This document shows, piece after piece, positions 52,647-64,000 of a stretch of DNA of 64,000 bases. The stretch covers positions 5,194,501 through 5,258,500 of the forward strand of contig CM024182.1 in the NCBI GenBank assembly GCA_013433145.1, given 5' to 3'. A program made the position numbers and the translations under genes. Every line of letters begins with the position of its first letter. The stretch's first letter is position 1. The stretch is from Ascaris suum. Its lineage: Eukaryota > Nematoda > Chromadorea > Rhabditida > Ascarididae. Below the pieces are notes generated by a model. That model worked only from the letters and a program-made list of their open reading frames with translations. It had not been told where the DNA came from and did no database searches.

Positions 52647-54720
52647 TTACAACGTTTTACTCGACATTTGAAATGATTTTAACCTCAATGCGCAACGTAT
52701 AATGCTGATCTTAGTTTTGGGTAAGTGCTTGAACTTATAAAGGAATCGTCTAAAATGCTCAATAGGTCTTGTGTCTCAAATATATCTTAAATTCAGGAGT
52801 GATTTCGAAAGTGCCCACCCTCTCCTCCTCTTTTAGTATTTCATGGTCCGGTGAAAACAAAAAGTTGATTAATGAGATCGTTTTGCTCAATATCTCAAAA
52901 TCGCACATCTCCTCAACCCGTATAACTTGCTTTGCTATATTATTCTATACGGCTCATCTGTTGTTTGAATTTAATAAAATTTCATATCTTATGAGCTGTT
53001 GGAGATGGAGGTCAGGCTTTTTCAAGCAGTTTTATATGCTGTGAGCTGTTGAAGATCAAGGTCAAGCTCATTAGAATTTCTAAATTAGAGTGAAATCATG
53101 TGCTTCAAAATGATCTTATCTTCAACATGAACAGTGCTATAAATATCGATTGATTGACAATATATGAATCAATACAATAAATCTCTACCGATCAAACATC
53201 CTAAAATTATCATACGCAAGGAAATAATAGTGAATACTCGATTGATTTCTTGAAATGGAACAAAAAACCAAACAATGCAACATATGCATAAAAAGCAAAA
53301 AGTCAATGTGTTTCCGATATATGAATGGAAACTCACAAGTTAGCGTATATGCCAGCTTGTGAAGCAAATGATGGATTTGAAAAATTGACGAATAGAAACA
53401 TTTAGTTAAATTTATTTTAAATTATTCAGCTGAATACAATGGTGAAAAAATATACATCAAAAGTGATGAACAATTTTTTCCGCTTTTTAAAAATTTTTAC
53501 ATTTTGAGTGGAAATTTCAAGTGGAAAGCAATAAAATGCAATCATGATGATCTAATTTCCGAGCGTATGTATGTGTCTGTCTTTTGCGTAGTATTTTCAA
53601 AATACGAGTGATAAACATTGCAACTATGGAATTTGCTGAATGTAAGCCTAACTCATAAGTATAATATCTTTTTTTTTCGTTTTATTGTGTACTCACTTAG
53701 TAGCGATAAATCGATTTAGTAGCGATAAAAGTAGAATTTGAAAATGATCGAACAAATATACGCGAGTGAAAATCGTTATTAAAAGAACAAGAAAATAACT
53801 TTCTAATTGCTACTTATGAAACAATATAAAAAATAAAATATCCGAAATTTCAACACCGTTGACATGAAATGGAATGAAAAATGTCGAAAAATGAAAAGAG
53901 AAAAAGATATAAATATAAGAAAATCGTCGATTGAATTGTGCGAAAAATCTAAAAGAAACGATTACTTCAAAGAAATAGCATTCGAATAGCATAAAAGATA
54001 ATTTTTAAAATTATTTTCTATAAAAGAATTTTCCTTCACTAAGCTAATTACTTAATTGTTTCCGCTAATACCAACTTTAAATTCAAATTTTAATTCGTTT
54101 ACTTTCCGGGTTTTTCGAGTATGCAATCAACTTCTGTTAATGACATTTCCACGCATAATGTTTTTGCGTTCACTATTCGCCTAAATCATTTCGATTTCGG
54201 GAAAATCTATGAATTTATGTTTAATTAACGTTGATTTTTTGATCACTACGATCGTATGCATTTTTTCTTCCTTTTTATTCGTGTTTATATCTCACATATT
54301 CTTTTTTTTGCTCCCAAAATAAAAATTTCACAAGAACTCCCACATTTTTAAAAACGTTTACTATTCTCCGACATAGCATCAAAAGTAGTCAATTTTATTG
54401 TGTTTGTACCTTTGTCATAGTATTATGTTCAGTTTTTGCTTCAGTTTGCTATATATTTGCTTCAAAATAGTATACGTCCTATGCTGTGCTAAGTGTTCTG
54501 CACTTTGGAGTATTACGCCACCATTTCATGGGTGAGAAGAAAAAATTCATTGAAAAGTACCATATTTTATGGTGGTAATAATGCGCCATTAACAAGAACG
54601 ACATGCTATACTATTGCAATATAAGCTATGTTGTATTATATTGTGCTGCAGTTGCCTGACTGGAACGTATATAGGTGCTCATCATGTCAGGTAATTATCG
54701 GTATAATACAAAGCAGTTGA

Positions 54721-55120
54721 TGTCTCAACAAGTGTGACCTTCGAACCTTCGAAACGAACGAAAACAGTGTGGTAATTTTAATTCATACAATGAGGGAATG
54801 AAATTCTCTCATGCTTATGTTTCCTCTCAGGGGTGTTTGCGGAACAGTTGAAGTTTTTTCCGAAATCCTCTCTATTAATGAACTTCTACATGAATGCTTC
54901 TCTAACTCGGCTCTCTCCTTCGGCGCCATCACAGTGTACAACTTCCAGTATGAGGTCCGGACCTAGTATTATCCGTGTTTATTGGGAGAGTTTGTACTGG
55001 GATGGGATTAGAAGGTGGGTTAAAAAAGGAGCGCAAAGATCTCTACGGGGAGAGAAGTTTAATTAAATTAATAAAATAACTTTAACCTCAGTCTCGTAGT
55101 CCGTGTTTCCGGCACCTACA
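54721..55120 (+). mobile_element. Candidate LTR-like block (solo or truncated)
   Basis: A block of about 400 bp starts TGTCTC and can be ended at CCTACA, giving the TGT...ACA borders usual for LTRs. A polyadenylation signal (AATAAAATAAC) lies about 50 bp before the 3' border, followed by a GC-richer tail as in an R-U5 segment. A 77-codon ORF at 54833-55066 lies inside but has no recognisable product. The five bases on either side do not match, so an intact solo insertion is not supported, and no partner LTR is visible. Confidence 0.3.
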
Positions 55121-55129
55121 TCGGTCTTT

Positions 55130-58100
55130 TTCAGTGCGGTTTCTTTGTATTTCAACTTCATTTCAATTTTTCACATTTATCATTCTCTATATTTTCGTTA
55201 CTTTTCCATCAGAAAAAGTTTTGCTTCTATCTCTCTGAATTTTTGATTTCATCGTTTCATTATAGGTTTCTTATTCGCTCATCATTTGGTTTTTTCTGTA
55301 GTTATTCTCAGCTTTTTGACCTTTCTTCTACATCGTTCTTCATTCCTCTAAGAGTGTAATTTGTAATCGAGATCTTTGAAAAAAAAACGTTACAAACTGC
55401 ATAAAAATGTTCGATGAAATGAACAATTGTTTTGAACTGAAGTGTACTTTGCAATGCGTGCTGAACACCTGATCACTTCCTGGATAACTCCTAGTTTACA
55501 CTCAACTAGTAGAAGTGATACGGGTATAGAAAGAAATAATTGCTGGAGCTGTAGCTCCTTCCGCTTTATTTTCCAATCATACTTGAAATTCTACTTTTAC
55601 TGAAAAATTTATTCTATTTCAGGAGCGAGAAGAAAAATTCTGTGAAAAAATCACTAGAATATGAAAAGCTTTGCAGAAAACTTGAAGAACGAATCTGCAA
55701 AAGAGTGAAGAGGGGAAAGATTTTATTCTTTTGAATGATCATTTGTTGGTATCAATATTAGTGCAAAGATTTCTGTCAATTAATTAAATTCAAGGGACTT
55801 TACAAAGAATCACTTCCACGTCTATTTATAGCTTTTTCTACCTACTCTCTATCTTGTTTAGTAATTGCCCTATTGTTATTTATTGATAGTATTGATAATC
55901 AATAATAGCTTTTAATTCTAGTTTCTAGTTATATGAAATTGTTAGTGCATAGTCTTAATCGCAATTATATACGAAATCTCACTCATTATGTAGTTTTATA
56001 GAAAATGCGTTGAAATTGTAATATTGTAGAGGAATGAGTATATTTTAGAATTTAATCGACAATTCGTTTAAATTTTTCCTGCATAATCACCTAAATAAAA
56101 TGTTCCGATATCATAAAATATTATCTCGTACTGTTTAGCGCTATAGACACTGATGCTGTTTTTTTTTTTTTTGCTAAGATATCAACAAGAATCATATTTC
56201 AACAAAGAGAGGGGATTCTATCCAAAGCGAAATTATCAGCGAAAAAAAAAAAATAGTCGATTCAGCTGAAAAAAAGATGCACAACACTAAGGCAAAATTG
56301 CACAGCATTCGAAAAGTGCATATTACACAAGCTGCGATCTCATTGATTTTCAGTTCCTTATTGCCGACATCCTCACGCAAAAGTAGAGAATTGAATTTGC
56401 ATTAACTGAGGTAATGCTCGTTTTAGAATATGCTTTAAAACAATGCGCATATTTGTGATTTAAAAAGAGATTTGATTTCCGGATTTCTTTGCATTTTCAT
56501 TTTTACGTTCAAGAAATTGAAAGAGGTGCCGAGAAAAAAAATGTAAACATAGAATAAAAATTTTCCAAAGAACGCTGATGAATAGGAAAATATGAAATCA
56601 TATCAATAAATAGAAAACAAGAGGCTATGCAACAATTTACTAACAGCGCATATACTATGAAAGATGATAATTTTCTCGCTGAAATGGTTTCGATGTTTTC
56701 CGAATTTTGCTCCTAATTTTGAAAAATTGTAGGATTTTTTGAAGAATTTGTTCTTCTTTCATTTCAAGAATTCAATTTCAAAATATTCTAACCACAATTG
56801 TTTATCGAACTAAAAATTTCGGATGAAAAAATTCCAATTATAGAAGATCCTTTAAAAAAATCTTCACTATTGGAAAAATAGTTTACAAATTTCAAAAAAA
56901 CTGCAAGAAAGAAATTTCCCAGCGAGAAAACAATTGTGTGCTCAAAAAAAAAAAGAATTCAAAAGTGCACTTATTATGTGAAACGAACGACACCATAGAA
57001 ATTTCCCTGACTTTATGCGTATTGGGATTGAGGAAAAAAAAATGAAAGCTTGAGCACATAAGATAATCGGAAGAGCTTTAATGGTTCCTATTTTTTTTTC
57101 CTCAGAAAGAGTACCATTGCGGTGGAACGGAAATTATTTCCGATTCTCTTCCATTTTTCAAAAAGAAAGAAAAATATCTCTCAAATTCTTTAATTTCCTG
57201 ACGAGAAAAAAAATTCAATTCGTTATTTTTTATTCTTCAAATAAAATTTTAAAATCTCGAAAATTTATATTCTTTTCTCAGTAAATATATCGTTTTTGAA
57301 AAAAAAAAAAAAAAACTTTGAGACAATGGAAGGCATTAATGAGCGTAGATTTCATACAAGGAACATATATTCCATGAAACTGACTACAACAAAGAAGGAA
57401 AGGATCAGAGGAACTCTCCCAGCATAGAGACACAACGGAATCCACTGATGTATCGACGCATTTCCGTTATTGAGCCGGATTTGTTAGCACGCGATTTAAA
57501 AATGAGACCGCATTTAAGTGCGTGTTTAAATCAGTCGACGTTGAAAAAATCCACTGAATACAGAGCGGCTGAGTACAACTGATTGCCGAATAATGTTTTG
57601 ATGTTTTAGAAAAGTATTATAACACATTGTTGTTATATATTAAATTACGAGAAAATAATAAACGCGCAATGTGTACTAATTTAAAAAAATATGCTTACTT
57701 AAGATTCCCTTTATTGTTTGTTAGGCGCCGTATCGTAGATAAGATGGAAATTTACTGCAATAATGCATTTGTGTGCTACGCTTTATAGTTGTTAGGCATA
57801 TCACGAAAAATCTGGATGTCGTTATATTTGCATGGATATGACGAAAGAAACTTTCAGATCCACGATTATTGACGAGTTGGAGAATAGAATTTAAAAGAAT
57901 CATACATTAACGACATAGTTAACGGGAAGGTATTCAAAGAATTCAAAGAATAGTTAATTAAAAATTCGGTCCAAACCACACCAACGAATGCTCGAGCTGC
58001 AAGAAGTGCAAAGTCTATCGATTCTCTCATGTTATTAGGAAAGTGCTATTCGAAAATATTGCATAGAAAAACTGAAAAGTAAAAAAAAAACGTTTAAAAA

Positions 58101-61100
58101 AAACTCCTGAGACAATATAAGAGAGTGAAAAAATAGCCGACGAATGGGAAATGAGTATTTTGTGATTCGGCAAATAGACCGTTCGCTATTATATATGCTG
58201 CAGCAACATAATTCACGCTTTAATAGAAATTTCAAGCTGCAAACGCCATTCCCGTTAATGAGTGCATTCACTCTCACACATTGCAATGCACATTCCATCG
58301 AAATCGAAAATATAAACCTGATTATTGGACAGGTAAATGAAAGTAAATTAAGTTGCTAATAATAGATAGAATAATCACATCATTACTTTCGTTAAAATTT
58401 TGTAAGAAAACTGCAATTTCTTCCGAGGAAATGAATTGAATATTATCTCTCTTCAATTATACTTTCCATTCAAAAATTAAAAAAAAAATTTCTTATGCAT
58501 TTGCTGTTTTTCAAATTTTCTGAGAATTTAAATATCGATTAAAGCATAATAGATTAAAATAATTCGTCAAAAAAAAGCATAATCGACTATACGATAAAAT
58601 ATTTTATTGCGGTATACACGCGTAATTTCTAATAATAAGAATGTTGACGAGCAGGTGAAATTTCTATGCTGCTGCTAATACGGTTGGGTAAATGTTTTTA
58701 ATGCAATTTCACACGCAATCAATGCTTATGCAATTTCAATGAGTATTCTCTACCAACGATGAGCAATAAAAAAAAAGCTAAAAGAAAAGACAAACTACAA
58801 GCACTGTTGGATTGAATTACTGCAATAGCTAGAAGTAACGTAAAGAGTAAAGTAATAACTGTAGTCAGAAAAGTTGAAAAGTTTTTAATCACCAGAAACA
58901 ATAATGAACTAATAAGAACTAGTTATAAATATTTGAGAAGTCAAGAGAAGAGTCACAAGATAAGGCAATTCCTCTGTGAAACTACTGTGTAAATGAGCCG
59001 CAAATGTTAGCGAAAGGAAGAGGCGGGATTGCTTAGCATTGTAATTGATGATGACAGCTAATATGTATAGACGATTATGTGAGCAACGAATTTACACTCA
59101 ATTATTGCTAATATTCTTTATTCTTAATAATTTTATCACTCCAAAGTAATATTTATTCTTATATCTCATAACAATCAAGATACGCATAGACGACTATTGA
59201 TTGGTAAATGAATTTCATGCTATCTATAGAACTCCACTTTCCAATTTCTTAATGATTTTAATAGAAATTATTGAAAAAAATTCGACGAAAGAAATCGCTA
59301 GACATAAAAAAAGCCGACAGCGATCCATGAAAAGATATATTTCAAAAACAACGAGCGCAATGGAAGTCGCAGATTCAACGCTGAAAATTCATAACTTTTT
59401 AGACGCTGATAAAGTCAAAAAGTATATTTGGTGTAATTGTCAGCACAACAAAGCTAAAAACAATGTTATTCAATTTTCGGGAATATTTTAAAAGCAAAGC
59501 TTGTGATGATATGAAGTTTTGGATTGGCATTTGAGGGGTATAATTCATAACATAGGCCTATCTTTCATAAATATCTTCCACATTGTTTCATCAAATTCTA
59601 CAGAAGTTGGATGCACCTAAAACTGTGAGATAAGCAGCATGCATTTTTGCGCCGGTCGGACTTTTATTTTCTACTGCACCGGTCGGCCATTAAAAAAACG
59701 AATCTTTAATGAAAGGCTTTCATGGGTGGCAATAGCGCTATTAAAATATGATAGCATTATTCTGCACAATTTATTTCTTGTTGGTCGTCCCTATGAAATC
59801 GGCTGAACATGAGAATTGAATGTAAAAAATGCACATCTTGCTAGCTTTCATCGTTGGCCTTTTCCCTTTTTTACATATCACTTCAATATTTTTTATGCCT
59901 TTCCGTTTCCATATTACCATTTAGCGATGAGCACTTCCGCTTCCATTTTATGCAGTGCTACGAACAGAATTAATATAAAATTTTGAACAAAAATTTACGA
60001 GCTAGCAGAGAAGGGGTGAAGGGAGAGTATGCTGATATACGAGTGATATGTGGTACCATCGTATGAGTTCATTACTCGAATATTTAACCAGTGTTTAGTC
60101 ATCTTCCGGTCACTTGATCAATAGCCTGAACCAAATTCGCATAACTCGATCAATCGATCGACAGTCATTCCGCTAAAGAAATATAACGGAAATATGTGTG
60201 TCTATTTGAGGAGAATTGATGACAACGCATTTTCATGAAAACTCATTTGAACTACTATTGTGAGTGGTTTACCTTTTTTAGCAATTAGAAATGAAGAATA
60301 TCATAGCCAACCACTAGAAAAGCACGCCAAAGAAGTGAGTGCGATATGTGCTTTTAGCATTATCCTCATAAAATCAATCGATTTATTGATCTGATAGGGA
60401 ATAATAAAATACGCTCAACAATGTTTTTATTTTTCAGTTGGTCAGAATGGCTGGAAAATAAAGCTTATTTTGCGTTTATTCAACCGGTTGCAGAATGCGC
60501 TCAAAATTATCAGCATTTTTTGAGCAAATACATCTTTGAAATTAATGGATCAGCTGGAGCGTTGCTAAACAGGTTGTCCCAGGATGCATATTTACTCACC
60601 GAATTTTCAAGCTCCAACTTAAGCGGGTCCAAAACCAAGATCAATGGACGAAAAGACGGATACACAAACAGACATACAGACACGTGCTTAAGTCACACAC
60701 GTGGACAAGACATCTTCGTAGCATGCTCCGCAAAACCTAGTTTGCAAAAAGCGCGTTAGAACTGAACATGGCTAAGTAAATTGAATGAAAACACTTCATA
60801 AAGAATGGCACGAGCAATGTTTGTGTTTCATCGGTCTTCTGGAATCATGACCCCCCTAACCCGTTAATTATGTTCAGCACTTTAAAGCAACAGAAAATGC
60901 GCTCCACTGATGTTGGCGAGGCTATTCTATTTGTGTTCAAAGCGGAGCTTTTGTATACGATAGTGACTTCTCGTGAACTATCAAGACTAATGTCGCAGAT
61001 CGTGTAGAATTTTGATACTTCAATAGAATCACCATAATATTTGAAAAATAAGAATTATGTTCATTTCATTGCTTTCAGTACTATCTTTTTGGGCCTAAGA

Positions 61101-64000
61101 AATTCGGCAACTTTCCAACTTCGGGATAGTTTACGAATTTCGAACCGAATTATTGAGCGATTTTTTTTTCACTGACTGATTTTAGCTGCATTTTGTCAAA
61201 TCATGAAATCTATATGGAATTTTTTTTTCGTTTCATTGTCTCAAAAACTAAATCAACGAATAATTATGCAAGCTGGACAAGCCTAATAACATCAACGTGC
61301 GCATAGCTGATAATGCGAAATGGATATCCACGCGTGATGCAGCAGTTATTCAGCATCAAGCACTTCAGCAAGCCAGTTCTCATGCATCTCAAGCAGTCTT
61401 CTAGCCAACTACTATGCAAATCGTCTTGCCATGTTGCGGCATATGCACTAACAAATTGCCGATGCTATCACACCTACTGATATATGTTAATGTTTCTCCT
61501 TTTCTCGATGATCGATGGGAACGAAGGAGGTGAGAGGTAGAGTGAGGGAGAGAGGGAGAGGAGGGAAGACTGAGAATGGTTTGCCAGATGTATCACAAGA
61601 AGAAAACGAGAATTCCAAAGATGCTATTAGAAACCTTGAAAAATTCTTTGAAATATCTAGCATTGAAAAATCGAAATGTTCTGACGAGCCTATGGATTAA
61701 TAAAGTGGGAAAGCTTTATCCGTTGCATTGATAGAATTATATCGATGAAATTCTCTTATTTGCAAGACGTATTTCTTTGTCGCTGTTCTCCGGTTAATGC
61801 TGCATTTCGTTTTGTCAATATGCCTATGGACGACGGCTCAATAGTCAATAACAAAAAGCAATGGTACTCACGTTGTTCTTTTTAGTTTTTAACCCTTTTG
61901 GGGAATTGGAATTTTATTTTCATCTGACAAATGCATTACACGTGCAAAGAGTAAAGAGTATGAGACAGTGACTGCGAGTTAAACACATAGAGTAACTTGT
62001 AACTTTAGAGAGTAACTTATAACTTTAGTTACTATATATGTTAAGTAAGGCAAAAATATTTACCTGATTATACATAAATATGTACTTGCCTCACAGGTTA
62101 CCAATAAATAAACACAGATGTGCATATATAGATATGCGTAAATATGACGCTCTAATAGTTGGTTTTTTTATTTAAAAAAAAAGCGCATTATTAATTTTTA
62201 AAGAACGAAATAATCTGAAAGAATGTTTGATGTAATTTTTATATGCTTATAAGGTATTGCCAAGTTGGAAAGCATTTTGATAACTTTGATTGAAACTTGA
62301 AAAACAATCGAAAAGGAGACAACCAAAAAGAAGAGCAATCTCAAATCTAAAATAGACGACTGATTGCATAAAGCGGCTGACATTTGTTAAATTCAGAGAA
62401 ATTGCACCAAATTTGGAACGATTTCCCCCCACAATAGAGCCTCATTGTTCATTGATCGCTTTGGTTCGCTTCGTCGTATTAAATTCTTTGATGTGGAAAA
62501 AAAAACTCATGAAAATCATCGTGTAAAATTTCTTTCAAAAAATTCATCATTCTTTGCAATCATTCCATCGAATTTGGCATTTTGCCAAAATGCAGAGCAC
62601 TGCCATCAAGATATACATTTCGATGGATTTTTTCACCTGTTTTTTCTAGGCTATTTTTTCGCGACCACACGAAGTGAGGTTTCAGGAGATTTGCGCTTGG
62701 AATCGGGATCCGCAATAAATTCTCTTCAACAAATAAATATCACTATTTTTGCATTATTAGAATAATTTTATATGATGTCGATGGGAATTGTTTTAGCTCT
62801 AATTTACTTTCATATATATTTTTATCGTGAAAAAAAAACGACTAGGTTAATAAAAGATTGCGCGAATGTTTTGAAAAAAAAAAATTGAAAATATTAAAGG
62901 TAAATGAGATTTCCTCAAGAACGTAAAGGTAAAGAACATAAAATGAAGGTAACAATAAAAGAAAGAAAAATATTTGCGACAAAAAAAAATTCCATATAAA
63001 TTTAAAAACTTGCAGCGCAACTTGCGAAAAATCGTTTTAAATCACATAGCTGCTACTTCAAAATGGAACAACTTCCAACGGATATTCTAATGAAAAGGAA
63101 AACTCTAACGGGGAAAAAAATTCTGCGCCCTTTATAAAAATTGATTATGAATGTTTCCAAACGAAATTACCTTTTGAGATATTCTTTCTTGAATAAAACA
63201 ATCTCTCTTCTTGAATAAAACAGTTAACATATTTTCAAGCAATAATGAAGTAACTGATAAGAAGAATACTCTAATACTGTCAGTTGATCAGAAAAATATT
63301 GTAATACGATGGTGGAATATAATAGATATAAAAAGTAGAACAATGGATTAAAATAAGTAAGAAGTATTATAATAAGTGTGTAATAAATAATGAGTATAAC
63401 AAAATTATACAGATCAACAATAAGACAAGAACTCCCTTTAGTAAAACGCACTAATTACTCTCATATAGGTAATTCATCAAGTTCGTTAGTAAATTTATAG
63501 AAGTGAAGTGGCTGATCAAATGTACATGTGTCAGATCGGTCATTTTCATCAATACTTGAGAAACGAAATTGAAATAAGAATTTGATCTCAAAGATTAGCT
63601 ATTTAAGAATTTGAATCGGAAATTGAAAATATTCGGCTATGAATTTCAATAAGTGACGTCATCTGAATTGAAATAGAGATCTCAAAGTCACAGATGTGAA
63701 AGTGCACAGCGAACGTCCTAAAAGATCGCAGAAGATGATAAGCGCTACGAGAACGAAAAAATACAAAACGAAACACTGAGAGCAGCTTTAAACGCACTGA
63801 AAACGTTGCTATTAATATCAGTCGCGTGAGGGATAGTATAGCGATGTGTTGTGACAGCATATTTCTTCGTTAGATGTTATGCGGATTTTGAAATGAAGAC
63901 TGAATTTAAAAATAAAAATGGCATAACAATTGTGAAAGAACGTCGTCGATGTATTTCTCCACCCCGATAATACTCATTAGAAATTTTCAGCTCGCTAATT
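55130..64000. other. Gene-poor region to the window end
   Basis: AT-rich sequence with chance ORFs only. The least unlikely coding pieces are a hydrophilic frame at 59201-59491 and one at 62445-62765; both lack a conserved motif. A family 1-type tail lies at about 60652-60690 and a purine tract at 61525-61572. Confidence 0.55.

Overview
This window is eukaryotic, AT-rich and almost gene-free. Spliced exons, long non-coding stretches, (AT)n microsatellites and dispersed short repeats rule out a bacterial or viral source. The introns have GT-AG borders, one is only 61 nt, and acceptors end in TTTCAG, TTTAG or TTACAG. Together with many long single-nucleotide G/C tracts, these suggest an ecdysozoan, most likely a nematode. 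That placement is inference from style; no marker gene is present.

The one gene I can support with confidence is on the minus strand. Four exons (32436-32360, 32298-32083, 31183-30995, 29880-28561) join in consistent reading phase and end at a stop codon. They encode at least about 600 residues of a hydrophilic, probably disordered protein that I do not recognise. A further upstream exon (34289-34172) has the right phase to join but is weakly supported. An ORF inside the last intron (30237-30106) could be an alternative last exon.

Layout. 1-6.8 kb: no convincing gene; purine/pyrimidine tracts, one G20 tract, copies of two dispersed repeats. 6.8-9 kb: coding-like fragments broken by stops, perhaps a decayed gene or retroelement. 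9-26 kb: non-coding, with C tracts, GA-rich tracts and a local cluster of ATGCAAAT octamers. 26.6-27.8 kb: an 84-bp duplication whose second copy runs into a 76-bp (AT)n array. 28.07-28.41 kb: an inverted-repeat (MITE-like) element just beyond the gene's stop codon. 28.5-34.3 kb: the gene. 36.4 kb: a 95-bp (AT)n array. 37.2-37.5 kb and 54.7-55.1 kb: two GC-richer blocks that resemble LTRs. 51.9-52.7 kb: two convergent unassigned ORFs. The rest is AT-rich sequence without recognisable genes.

Most open frames of 60-130 codons here are what chance gives in AT-rich DNA and are not listed. I found no tRNA, rRNA or CRISPR feature.
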